NCBI GenBank assembly: GCA_029555965.1
Contig: JAKQHY010000007.1
Coordinates: forward strand, 1-50,686
Direction of reading: 5' to 3'
DNA: 50,686 nt
DNA from: Chloroflexota bacterium
GTDB taxonomy: Bacteria; Chloroflexota; Anaerolineae; B4-G1; SLSP01
The notes beneath the pieces were generated by a model. It was not told the origin of the DNA and did not search any database. It was given only the letters and a program-made list of their open reading frames with translations. Positions 15,732 to 23,887 of this stretch are shown here, piece by piece; the stretch's first letter is position 1; each line of letters starts with the position of its first letter. Both the position numbers and the translations under genes were made by a program.

Positions 15732-16587
15732 ACAAGTAGCACAAATCCTGAATGACTACACTCCAATACAACCGGAGGTCGCTGCCGATGCGCTGCGCAC
15801 GGCGTGGCTACAATTTGAGCCGAAGAGTATAGCCGGCATCAAGGCTGAACTGCGCGAGCAGCAAGAAACTGTCGGCATCCCTGTGCCGGTGTTGAAGGAC
15901 ATCGGCGTGCAGATTGGTAAGGCGGCGCGCAAGCGGGTGGACGATTACACACCGCTGGCGCGCCAGTTGTGGGATGCTTATGGGCGCGAAGGCCGCGTCG
16001 TGGCCGTCTACGTCCTAGGAGCGATGGAACTGACTGCGCCGGAGTCTATGATCCCGTTAATCATTGAGTTATGCCGCACCTGTATCACCTGGGAGGACGC
16101 CGACCAGTTGGCAATGAACGCACTGGAACCCATCGTCCGCAAGCAGCCCGACCGGTGGCTGACTGCTATCGAGCCGTGGCTGACCGACGAGAACAAGTGG
16201 GTGCGGCGGGCAGTCATCACCGTGATCGCACGGCTGCCGATGAAGCACAAGGACTACACCGCGCGCTGTGTCGCCCTGACGGAACGGTTGCTCAACGATG
16301 CAGATATGGACGTGAAAAAGGCCGTCAGCTTCGCCATCCGCATCGGCGCGCGCGGTGATCCCGCACCCGTGCGCGACTTCCTGGCAGCGCACGTCCCGCC
16401 GAACGATCCGGCGGCGACGTGGGTACTCTGTGATGCAATCCGCAGCATGGCAACGACGCTGCTGCCGGAATTTGTCCCGCTGCTGCCGCGCTATACCGAA
16501 TGGGCCGCCGATCCCACGGTAAGCGCGAAGGATCGCCGCTCCATTGAAAGCGCCGTGCAAATTTTAAGCCAGAGACCGGGTTTGTGA
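15715..16587 (+). CDS. AlkD-like DNA alkylation repair protein (HEAT fold)
   Basis: A 290-residue all-helical protein resembling the DNA alkylation repair (AlkD/AlkC-like) family, which removes alkylated bases with a HEAT-repeat solenoid. Visible helical repeats include VVAVYVLGAMEL, WVRRAVITVIARLP and VKKAVSFAIRIGAR; the WVRR-A signature is characteristic. AGAGGGG precedes the ATG at 15715; a longer reading from 15679 overlaps the radical SAM gene more and lacks a site. Catalytic competence is not proven because the key Asp and aromatic residues cannot be placed with certainty. Confidence 0.7.
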   Translation: MSDLVEQVAQILNDYTPIQPEVAADALRTAWLQFEPKSIAGIKAELREQQETVGIPVPVLKDIGVQIGKAARKRVDDYTPLARQLWDAYGREGRVVAVYVLGAMELTAPESMIPLIIELCRTCITWEDADQLAMNALEPIVRKQPDRWLTAIEPWLTDENKWVRRAVITVIARLPMKHKDYTARCVALTERLLNDADMDVKKAVSFAIRIGARGDPAPVRDFLAAHVPPNDPAATWVLCDAIRSMATTLLPEFVPLLPRYTEWAADPTVSAKDRRSIESAVQILSQRPGL

Positions 16588-16602
16588 CCAAACCCGGTCT
16601 CT
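16571..16602. terminator. 14-bp perfect hairpin with a stop codon in its loop
   Basis: Arms AGAGACCGGGTTTG (16571-16584) and CAAACCCGGTCTCT (16589-16602) pair perfectly around TGAC. The TGA of the AlkD-like gene is the first three loop bases. There is no T run, so Rho-independent termination is uncertain; an mRNA-stability or attenuator role is possible. Confidence 0.6.
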
Positions 16603-16627
16603 GATAAGTGCAAAAAGGAGGCAGACC

Positions 16628-17356
16628 ATGACGACTTTGATGTCCCCCGACGGAAATCCGATCACGATCCGCCCCATTCGGCCCGCTGAGGTGGCGCGCA
16701 TCCCGCTCCGCTGCTGGCCAGAAGACCCCGCAGCCCTGGCGCAGCTCTTTGAAAACCAGGGCACCCTCGGTATGGCAGCCTGGGAAGGGGATAAATGCGT
16801 GGCGCAGCTTCACTGCTATCGCATCACCCTGCCCTATGGGGACAACGCCGCCTGGCCGGAGTGGAATCACTGGTGGCGTCCCGCGTGGTGGGCCGAGGTG
16901 GCGCGGGAAGCCGATCTGGCCCTGAACGGCCCAGCGTGGTGTCACGCCTGTTGCCACGTGGGACGCACGCTGGAAAGCTTCAAGCGGGAAGCCACCGAAT
17001 CCGGCATCGCCAAAGGCGCTGACCCGCGCTACTTCGGGCGCGGCATCGGCACGGAATTGTGCCGCGCCTCCATGCATTGGGCCTGGGATCATGACTACGT
17101 GGCCGTGCTGGCGCTGGGCGCGCCCCAGGGGTTGTTCGAGATGGCCGTGGCCGCCGGGCATCTGCCGTGGAGCACGTACACTAAACTGGGCTTCGAGTCA
17201 CTCAGCCTCATCAGTCCCGCCGGCGAACTGCCGCAATGGGCCAACGGCCATGGCCCGCGCGACCTATCCGCCGCGCCCTCACCCGAAAAAGCCGTGCAAC
17301 ATTCCGTTCAGGATTTTTACGAGCGCCTGATGATCCTGGACTTAATCGGATCATAA
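16628..17356 (+). CDS. GNAT-family acetyltransferase-like protein
   Basis: A 242-residue protein with a GNAT acetyl-CoA loop YFGRGIGTELCRASM (135-149) and the family's late YTKLGFE element (184-190). The N-terminal part is unusual, with a Trp-rich stretch WPEWNHWWRPAWW (76-88) and paired Cys at 105 and 108-109. AAGGAGG lies upstream of the ATG, 40 bp after the AlkD-like stop. The substrate is unknown. Related to acetyltransferases acting on small molecules rather than to ribosomal RimI, but this is a weak inference. Confidence 0.65.
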   Translation: MTTLMSPDGNPITIRPIRPAEVARIPLRCWPEDPAALAQLFENQGTLGMAAWEGDKCVAQLHCYRITLPYGDNAAWPEWNHWWRPAWWAEVAREADLALNGPAWCHACCHVGRTLESFKREATESGIAKGADPRYFGRGIGTELCRASMHWAWDHDYVAVLALGAPQGLFEMAVAAGHLPWSTYTKLGFESLSLISPAGELPQWANGHGPRDLSAAPSPEKAVQHSVQDFYERLMILDLIGS

Positions 17357-17386
17357 ATTAGAACCTATGCAAGGATGGCGCTTTTT

Positions 17387-17456
17387 TACCGCAGAAAACG
17401 CGAAGAACGCCGAGACCCTATAAAAATCTCTGCGCGTTCTGCGTACTCTGCGGTAA
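17387..17456. repeat. period-10 inverted word array between convergent genes
   Basis: Seven 10-nt units in phase: TACCGCAGAA, AACGCGAAGA, ACGCCGAGAC, a spacer, then TCTCTGCGCG, TTCTGCGTAC, TCTGCGGTAA. The halves are reverse complements and would form a ~29-bp hairpin. Lying between convergent genes, it could terminate both transcripts. Confidence 0.8.
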
Positions 17457-17487
17457 ATTTTCACTCGTTTGCGTAAGCTCTGAAATC

Positions 17488-18810
17488 CTATGACTCGACA
17501 GCTCGCCCCTCTTTGCCCAAGAAAAACAGGCCGCAGCCGAGCAGCCGCATCAGGCCGCTGACAATGAGCGCGCCGCCGATGCCGATGTAACCGGATAGGC
17601 CGGTGCTCAACAACGGGCCGATCATCACCAGGAGGTTTTGTAGCGTCTGGTCTACGGCCACAAACGTCGCGCTGTGTTCCGGCGGCACTGTCTTCATCAG
17701 CTCATCGAAGAAAACCAGATTCAATCCGGCCTGAAAGATGGCCGTTACGCCGGCGTAGACCACCAGTAAGCCGACGTAAGGTGTGAAGGCCGTGGCGATG
17801 GGATATAACGACAGGAGCAGCGTCGTGCTGAGCAAGACGAAGCGCGACCCGCGCTTGTCGCGCTGGCGCGGCCAGAGGTAGTAGCCGATCAACAATAAGG
17901 CTTGCTGCATCATGGTGATGACGCTGATCCAGGCGTCCGACGCCTGCGCCTCGCGCACATAGTAGAGGGAAAAAAGCGGCGCGGAGAGGGTAGAACCGAG
18001 GATATAAACCGTGCGCTTGAGCGAGAACGTGACAAAAGCCCGCCTTTGCAGCGCCAGGGTCAGACTTTGCTTGAAGGGCGCCCACCAGGGCGACTTAGAT
18101 GCCGGGGTTGCCTCTACAGCACCCGCTCCCCCAGAGTCGGGAAGCGAATCCACTACGGAAGATGGCAAATAGAGGCGCCGGGAAAAAGCAAAACTGACCA
18201 AACCCCCCAGTGAAAACCCGATGAAGACCACCGGATAGTTCACCGGAAAGGCCAGCCGCTCCAACACCTGCCCCGCCAGCGCCGTCGAGAGCGCCGACGT
18301 CAACCCCAAAGTGGCCCAGCGACGGCTCATGAAGGTAAAGCGACCGCGCGGCCCGGCGATGCCATTCATCACCACCGTAAACGACACACTGAGCAGCGTT
18401 TGCGGCAAACTGGCCAGACCCCAAATGATGAGGACCACCGGCACAATGGCCTGATGCGGCAGCAACAACGCGGCCACTCCCGTCAGGACATAAGCGGAAT
18501 TGACGATCAACCGGCTGCCGCTGTACCAGGGGATGATGTCACGTCGGCCTTGCAGAAAACGTCCCATCACCATCGCCAGGAACAGGCCGGTGAAGCCCGG
18601 CATCGCGCTCAGCAGGCCCACCTCGAAATTGGTCGCGCCCAGCCGCGTGAGGAAGACGGCGAGGAAGGGCGCTACCCCACTGACAATTCCCACCCCCAGC
18701 GCGTCCATCTGTGTGTAAATCAGATTTCTACGCTGTTGGGCGCCCAATCCAGCCGGAGTAGAGGCCGCGACAAAACGCGGTATGAATTCAAGAGGCTTAA
18801 ATTTCGCCAT
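17488..18810 (-). CDS. MFS transporter
   Basis: A 440-residue membrane protein with twelve hydrophobic segments in two halves divided by a cytoplasmic loop (about 215-240, DSLPDSGGAGAVEATP). The start MAKFKPLEFIPRF is chosen at 18810 because its ATG overlaps the stop of the upstream zincin-like gene (TAATG), a typical reinitiation arrangement; a longer open reading from 19263 would run through that gene in another frame. Residues QMDALGVGIVSGVAPFLAVFLTRLG follow a pattern seen in drug/solute MFS proteins. Substrate unknown. Confidence 0.8.
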   Translation of the reverse strand: MAKFKPLEFIPRFVAASTPAGLGAQQRRNLIYTQMDALGVGIVSGVAPFLAVFLTRLGATNFEVGLLSAMPGFTGLFLAMVMGRFLQGRRDIIPWYSGSRLIVNSAYVLTGVAALLLPHQAIVPVVLIIWGLASLPQTLLSVSFTVVMNGIAGPRGRFTFMSRRWATLGLTSALSTALAGQVLERLAFPVNYPVVFIGFSLGGLVSFAFSRRLYLPSSVVDSLPDSGGAGAVEATPASKSPWWAPFKQSLTLALQRRAFVTFSLKRTVYILGSTLSAPLFSLYYVREAQASDAWISVITMMQQALLLIGYYLWPRQRDKRGSRFVLLSTTLLLSLYPIATAFTPYVGLLVVYAGVTAIFQAGLNLVFFDELMKTVPPEHSATFVAVDQTLQNLLVMIGPLLSTGLSGYIGIGGALIVSGLMRLLGCGLFFLGKEGRAVES

Positions 18811-19346
18811 TACCGGACGTAGCAACCCACACGCGACGGATGATCTTCGACGAATTTGTCCGACGGGACGCGGCGCAGCAGCCAGAGGGACAGCAAGTCG
18901 CCGCTGGCGGCCACGCTGAACAACATTCCATAGAGCATCCACGCGCCGCTGCCGGTGATAACGCCCAACGCCGCCGGGAGTAGTCCTAGCGCCACCCCCG
19001 GCAGCAGTCCGCCCAGGCGGTAGGCGCGGATGGGGAGCGGAACGGGACAATGCGCGTAGGGCGTGAGCGTCTTGAGGTGAAAGCCAAATTTGACGGTTCC
19101 CCACGGCAGCCGGCCAAAAATCTGCCAACCGATGGCGTGCAGTCCCTCGTGCGCCGCCATCCCCAAGATCAGAAGGACGAGAAAGAGCCAGGATTGAAAC
19201 GTGGTCAGCAACGCATCCAACAGCTTTTCCAATCCCCAAACGGCCCCATAAAGCGCCGGCCACACGACGAAGAAGGGGATGGCAATGAGCAGGCCATACA
19301 GATTAGCTGCGAGCATCGAAATTGAAAAATCTTGTCGCGTATCCAT
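18810..19346 (-). CDS. DUF3267-like putative zincin membrane peptidase
   Basis: A 178-residue membrane protein of the DUF3267 'putative zincin peptidase' type. The zinc motif HEGLH is at 66-70 at the end of the second membrane segment, and the later LPIRAYRLGGLLPGV and SGDLL-type element match the intramembrane fold. The HExxH-like motif suggests zinc binding and site-2-protease-like proteolysis, but activity of the family is largely untested. No strong ribosome site is seen before the ATG; an ATG ten codons in is a possible alternative. It is coupled to the following MFS gene by a 1-base TAATG overlap. Confidence 0.75.
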   Translation of the reverse strand: MDTRQDFSISMLAANLYGLLIAIPFFVVWPALYGAVWGLEKLLDALLTTFQSWLFLVLLILGMAAHEGLHAIGWQIFGRLPWGTVKFGFHLKTLTPYAHCPVPLPIRAYRLGGLLPGVALGLLPAALGVITGSGAWMLYGMLFSVAASGDLLSLWLLRRVPSDKFVEDHPSRVGCYVR

Positions 19347-19356
19347 TGGATTCGTG

Positions 19357-19403
19357 AGGGGTGTTTTTCGTTTGCGAGCGTGGCTCGCAAACGAAAAACC
19401 CCT
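19357..19403 (-). terminator. long perfect hairpin after the secreted CAP protein gene
   Basis: GTTTTTCGTTTGCGAGC (19363-19379) and GCTCGCAAACGAAAAAC (19383-19399) are perfect 17-bp arms with a 3-nt loop, extended by AGGGG/CCCCT outside. On the minus strand it ends the CAP gene transcript and lies only 10 bp before the zincin-like gene start, so it may also be a leader element. Confidence 0.7.
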
Positions 19404-19414
19404 CTTTCTCTGTA

Positions 19415-22400
19415 TTATTGCGTAACAGGCACAGCCACGGCCTGATACGTGTCATACGGCCGCGCCGACGGATTGGGCCGGTAATCCACAATGACCACGG
19501 CGTGCAGACGATTCCAATCCACCCCGCTCAAGTCGGCGGTGTTCAGAGTGAAGGACTGGCTGGCGTTGGGGGCCATGTTAGCAGAAATGGCCTGCGAAAC
19601 GGTGGCGCGCACGTACTGTTTGGTCAGCCGGACGCCCGCTACCGGCGCGGCGTCGAAGTCCTCGTAGACCAACAGCCACACCGTCGCGCGGTTGGCCGAG
19701 CCGAGGGTGAGGCCGCCGCGATTTGTGACCTGCACGCTGGCTGTGACGTGATTGCCGCTGCGCTGCGCGGTGGCCGCGATCACGGCCTGCCCGTCGGGTA
19801 CGGCTAATGCGGCATCAATCATGCCCTTAAAGGTTCCGTAGAATCCCCCTGGGGCGGAATAGGCGTCGCCGGTTGCGATTTGATCGCCGCTGTCCACCAT
19901 CGTCAGCGGCAAATAGACACTGCCCCCGACAGCATAACCATCCCACCAACGGGATTGGCGGGGGTCGCCGCCATCCACGTCGTATTCCAGGAACAACACC
20001 GGCTGGCCGGCGTATTCTGACATCAGTTGCTCACGGATGACCTGTGCGGCCGCCTGACAGAAACCGCAGGTAGGGCGGAGGAACGCCTCGAACACAACCA
20101 ACCGTTGTAGATCCGCCGCGCCGACAAAGTCTTGTCCCGTAGCTTCTGGCGGAACGGTGACGGCGCGCGACGCGGGGGTGAACTCGTAGCCACCCTTGCT
20201 CGGCGTGAGCGTGTAGGAGCCGGCGACGACGGCCAGGGCATACACGCCGGTCGCGTCAGTGGTGACGCTGTGGCCCGCGCCATCGCTGACGACGACGCCC
20301 GCCAACGGAGACCCGTAATTGTCCGTCACGGTGCCGGAGATGGCGTAGGTCGGCGGCCAGTTGCGGATGACGAGCGGCAAGTAGATAGTGGTTTGCCCGC
20401 TTTCGATGCGGAAAGCCGCCGAGCCAGACGCCGCCGGCGCGCCATCGGCATAGGCATACGCCATGTTGAGCACGGTAGTCCCGGCAAACTCCGCACTAGT
20501 GGTCACGTTGACGCTGAAGGCGAGGGTGAGCACGCCGCTGCCCTCCAGATCGCCCGGCGACCATACTACAAGAGATGGCATTTTAACTGTTCCCGGCGGC
20601 GGCAGGATGCCCGATCCGGTGTAGCCAATCCAGGCGCGGAAGCTCACGGCAAGAGGCAGCACGTCGGTGATGGAGACATTGTGCAATATCCCGGTCGTAT
20701 GGTTGGTGATGGTCAGCACATAGGTGACGACGCTGCCCAGCGGCGCCCGGTTCAGACCGCCAGAGTCGTAGGTCTTGACGATGCTGAGCGGCGGCGGCGC
20801 GGCGGTTGTCCCGGCAGCAACGTTGCTGTAAGCGGAATCGCCGGCGGTGTTGTAAGCGGCGACGCGATAGAAATACGGGGTGGCCGGCGTCAGCCCGCTG
20901 TTGACGTAGGTGGTCACGTTCGCGCCCACCGTCCCTATCTGCGCCCACTCGCTGCTGCCGTCCGGCGAACGCTCGAGGCGGAAACCGGTCTCGTTGTCGC
21001 TGGCATCAGTCCAGGTCAGCGTGATGGCCGTCTGCGATACCAGGGCGACGCTCAGGTTAGTGGGAGCGGTCGGCGGGAGTACCGGGCAGGCCGTGGTGGT
21101 TCCATTGGCGACATTGCTGTACGCCGAATCGCCGGTGGCATTGTAGGCGCGCACGCGGTAGTAGTAAGGCGTCTCACACGTCAGGCCAGTGTCGGCGTAA
21201 GTGGTCACGTCCATCACAACGGTCCCTACCTGCATCCACCCACTGCTGCCGTCCAACGAACGCTCGATTTTGAAGCCGTTCTCATCGTTGCTGTTATCCG
21301 TCCAGGTCAACGTGATGACCGTCTGCGCGGTGAGCGCAACGGCCAGGTTGGTGGGGGCGTCGGGGACCGCCGCAGGCGTAGTGACCAGGTCCAACAAAAC
21401 ACTCACGTCCCCGACCGTAACGCTTTTGACGGCGCTGGCCGCGCCGGAAAACGTCACGACGTAAGCGCCCGGCGCCGTGATGGGAATCGCATAGCCGCCG
21501 CTGTCTGCCGTGATCGCATAATACGTTCCCGTGTCGGGCATGACGGTAACGCCGCCGAGACCCTCGCCGGGATCATAGAAGTTGTCCTCGTCCTGATCTT
21601 CCCAGACCGTGCCGACAATAAACCGGTTGTAGTGGTCGGCCGCGGTGTCGGCGTGACAATAGTTGCCGGTAGAAACGTAAGGGCCAACCTGGGTATTCGG
21701 ATTGTTTTCGTAAACTAACGCCAGTCCCACGTTAGTATAATCGCCATCCAGGGACATAATCGCCTGGCGGTGTCCCCGCCCAGCTTGCATCCCCCCTGTG
21801 CCGCCTGGCCCCCAATCAATGTTCCAGGCCGCATGCGCATTGAGGCTGTTATCAGCATAGGAAAAGACATTGCCGCGCGCGCCCGCATAAACAAATCCGG
21901 CAGCCGTAACACGGGCGAATTGCCCGTCGTGATCTTGCGCGTCCCGCGCGATGAGATCATCCGAATGGGCCTTCGCCGCGTTATACAACCGCGCATCGAA
22001 GGCCGCCGGCGGTTTGGCGGCATAACCGGCAAATTCATTTTGAAGCATCGTGATATCCACGCCAAAGTAAGTCCGCCCTCCGGCAATATCCGGATCGGTG
22101 GACGTCGCCAACCAAATCCCTTCCTGCGTAGGGTTAGCGCGGGCGCGATTCATCAGCCACACCGTTTGCTGTTCGTTGCCATCAGGGTGTGCATTATCGG
22201 CGGTCTTGTGCAGAGTCCATTCAGTTGTGGGCGCAGTGACAGCGAGAGGCGCTGTCCCAACCGGGGCCGGCGCAGTGTGAACCTCCGTTAACAGATGCGG
22301 AGGATTCAAAGCCGGCGCAAATTCGCCCGGCGGGTCTGGCGCGGCAAACGCCGGGAGGGCGTTAACGCACAACGCCAACAACAATCCGATAGTCAACACC

Positions 22401-22420
22401 TTAGACAGATAAGTTTTCAT
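19415..22420 (-). CDS. secreted multi-domain CAP / FN3 / DUF11 / thioredoxin-like protein
   Basis: A 1001-residue exported protein. A signal peptide (about 1-26, cleavage near AFA) is followed by a CAP/SCP domain (about 85-250; LMNRARANP, AKAHSDDL, GRGHRQAIMS), an SdrD-B-like segment VWEDQDEDNFYDPGEGLGG (272-290), two FN3 domains (352-443 and 451-540), a DUF11 repeat (545-675), the linker YLPLVIRNW (680-688), a carboxypeptidase-regulatory-like fold (691-765) and a C-terminal thioredoxin-like domain with CGFC (785-788) and a later LPL that may be the cis-proline loop. The combination suggests an extracellular or surface protein with disulfide or thiol chemistry. AAGGGAG precedes the ATG. No sortase or anchor motif is seen. 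Confidence 0.8.
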   Translation of the reverse strand: MKTYLSKVLTIGLLLALCVNALPAFAAPDPPGEFAPALNPPHLLTEVHTAPAPVGTAPLAVTAPTTEWTLHKTADNAHPDGNEQQTVWLMNRARANPTQEGIWLATSTDPDIAGGRTYFGVDITMLQNEFAGYAAKPPAAFDARLYNAAKAHSDDLIARDAQDHDGQFARVTAAGFVYAGARGNVFSYADNSLNAHAAWNIDWGPGGTGGMQAGRGHRQAIMSLDGDYTNVGLALVYENNPNTQVGPYVSTGNYCHADTAADHYNRFIVGTVWEDQDEDNFYDPGEGLGGVTVMPDTGTYYAITADSGGYAIPITAPGAYVVTFSGAASAVKSVTVGDVSVLLDLVTTPAAVPDAPTNLAVALTAQTVITLTWTDNSNDENGFKIERSLDGSSGWMQVGTVVMDVTTYADTGLTCETPYYYRVRAYNATGDSAYSNVANGTTTACPVLPPTAPTNLSVALVSQTAITLTWTDASDNETGFRLERSPDGSSEWAQIGTVGANVTTYVNSGLTPATPYFYRVAAYNTAGDSAYSNVAAGTTAAPPPLSIVKTYDSGGLNRAPLGSVVTYVLTITNHTTGILHNVSITDVLPLAVSFRAWIGYTGSGILPPPGTVKMPSLVVWSPGDLEGSGVLTLAFSVNVTTSAEFAGTTVLNMAYAYADGAPAASGSAAFRIESGQTTIYLPLVIRNWPPTYAISGTVTDNYGSPLAGVVVSDGAGHSVTTDATGVYALAVVAGSYTLTPSKGGYEFTPASRAVTVPPEATGQDFVGAADLQRLVVFEAFLRPTCGFCQAAAQVIREQLMSEYAGQPVLFLEYDVDGGDPRQSRWWDGYAVGGSVYLPLTMVDSGDQIATGDAYSAPGGFYGTFKGMIDAALAVPDGQAVIAATAQRSGNHVTASVQVTNRGGLTLGSANRATVWLLVYEDFDAAPVAGVRLTKQYVRATVSQAISANMAPNASQSFTLNTADLSGVDWNRLHAVVIVDYRPNPSARPYDTYQAVAVPVTQ

Positions 22421-22501
22421 TCCCCAACTCCCTTCTTGAGTGAAAAGAATCACAAACCCAGTGTACTATCAACTTCCCACAAAGGCAAAACGATTTTTTG
22501 C

Positions 22502-23734
22502 TCAGTCCACCTCCAATCCCATGGCCAGCGTATCACAAAACTTGCCATTGATGCACGTGGCGCGGGTATTCTTGCCGGTGACCACAAATCCGAAGCGCTG
22601 GTATAGCGCGATGGCGCGGGCGTTGTCCTCACGCACGTGCAGGTTGATTTTGCGGATGACGCCGCCGGCCCGCGCCCACGCGATGAGAGTTGCCATCAAC
22701 CGCCCGCCGACGCCCAAGCCCCAACAGTCGCGCCGCACCGTGATGCCCATGCCTCCCTGATGGCGAAGGCGCGGACGTTTGCCGCCATCAAACGTGAGCG
22801 TCCCGACGAGGCGTTCCTCAACCGTCGCCACGAGCATCAAACTGTTGTCGCTCTGCCCCGTCCTCTCGATGAACGCCTCCTCCTGCGCCAGCGTGTTGCC
22901 GAATTCGCCGGGGCCAAAAGTGATGTTGTCCGTCTCCCCGGAGATGTCCTCCAGATACGCCAACATAGCCGCCGCATCCGCCGGTTGCGCCGGGCGGATG
23001 ACGACGGTCGCGCCATTCTTGAGCGGATAGGAGCGGGGCAGTTTGGGCGCGATCAGCGGCAGCAGGTCTTCCAGCGCGCGAAGCTCGTAGCGGATATTCA
23101 AGTCCTCCGGACGCGGCCGGCCGGTAGGATTCAGCCAGCACGTATCAATGCCGTAATCGCTGCCGCCCCGGATGTCCGAGGTCAGACTGTCGCCGACGAT
23201 GAGCACGTCCTCCTTGCGCGGCTGCCCCATCAGCGCGAAGGCCGCGTCGAAGATGGCCGCGCCCGGCTTGGAGGCGCCGACTTCCTCCGAAACGACGACC
23301 ACCTCAAAAGCGTCGCCGATGGCCGACTTGCGCAGACGCGGGCGCTGCACGGAATGCAGGCCATTGGTGATCAGCCCCAGCCGCACGTGACCGCGCAACG
23401 CATTGACCACCGTTTCCGCGCCGGGCAGCAAGTCGGCGCAATCGCCCAGGTTATCCAGATAGGCTACATTGAACGCTGCCGCATCGGGCGCGGGATGCAG
23501 GCCGATGGCGGCAAAGAGTCGCGCAAAGCGTTCCGTCTTCAATCGTTCCTGCGTCGTCGTCCCGCGCTCGAAGTCGCGCCAGACCAGATCATTGATAGCG
23601 TGGTAGAGGGCCAGGTAAAGCGGGTCAAACGGCAGGCCGAACTGCGCAAACGTCCCCGCCAGCGCGTCGCATTCGCCTTTGTCGTAATCAAACAGCGTGC
23701 CGTCGGCGTCGAAAAGAATCCAGGTGTATTTCAT
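22502..23734 (-). CDS. HAD phosphatase (YjjG-like) fused to a GNAT acetyltransferase
   Basis: A 410-residue two-domain protein. Residues 1-230 form a HAD hydrolase: nucleophile D9 with D11 in LFDADGTLFDY, motif II ITNG (122-125), Lys156 in ASKPG and motif IV GDSLTSD (181-187), closest in style to YjjG-type pyrimidine nucleotidases. Residues 240-410 form a GNAT domain starting GATVVIRPAQPAD with the acetyl-CoA loop RRDCWGLGVGGRL (334-346) and NARAIALYQRFGF near the end. AAAGGAGC precedes the ATG. Each domain alone is common; the fusion suggests dephosphorylation and acylation of a shared metabolite, which is inference. Confidence 0.85.
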   Translation of the reverse strand: MKYTWILFDADGTLFDYDKGECDALAGTFAQFGLPFDPLYLALYHAINDLVWRDFERGTTTQERLKTERFARLFAAIGLHPAPDAAAFNVAYLDNLGDCADLLPGAETVVNALRGHVRLGLITNGLHSVQRPRLRKSAIGDAFEVVVVSEEVGASKPGAAIFDAAFALMGQPRKEDVLIVGDSLTSDIRGGSDYGIDTCWLNPTGRPRPEDLNIRYELRALEDLLPLIAPKLPRSYPLKNGATVVIRPAQPADAAAMLAYLEDISGETDNITFGPGEFGNTLAQEEAFIERTGQSDNSLMLVATVEERLVGTLTFDGGKRPRLRHQGGMGITVRRDCWGLGVGGRLMATLIAWARAGGVIRKINLHVREDNARAIALYQRFGFVVTGKNTRATCINGKFCDTLAMGLEVD

Positions 23735-23746
23735 AAGTGCTCCTTT

Positions 23747-23887
23747 AGTGCTGAGTGCTGAGGACTGAGTGCTGAGTTATGGGGTTGTGGGTTATGAGTT
23801 GTGGGTTGTGGGCTGTGAAGTTTGCTGATCCGCTGACTCGCTTTTTCGCTCATTCGCTTTCTCGCTGATCCGCTGATCCGCTTTTTG
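23747..23887. repeat. gapless period-7 then period-8 word-switching array
   Basis: Eleven 7-nt units run from 23747 to 23823 (AGTGCTG, AGTGCTG, AGGACTG, AGTGCTG, AGTTATG, then GGGTTGT, GGGTTAT, GAGTTGT, GGGTTGT, GGGCTGT, GAAGTTT). Directly after them, eight 8-nt units run to 23887 (GCTGATCC, GCTGACTC, GCTTTTTC, GCTCATTC, GCTTTCTC, GCTGATCC, GCTGATCC, GCTTTTTG). There is no gap at either change of word. The last part overlaps the 3' end of the TRM11-like gene. Confidence 0.9.

Noticed and set aside
18811-19263. N-terminal extension of the MFS transporter (about 151 extra residues).
   Set aside because: It runs through the DUF3267 gene in a different frame, is rich in Arg and Gly like a shadow frame, and the ATG at 18810 overlaps the upstream stop.
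20132-21718. 528-codon plus-strand ORF opposite the secreted CAP protein.
   Set aside because: Arg/Gly/Val-rich mirror frame of a high-GC gene with no recognisable domain.
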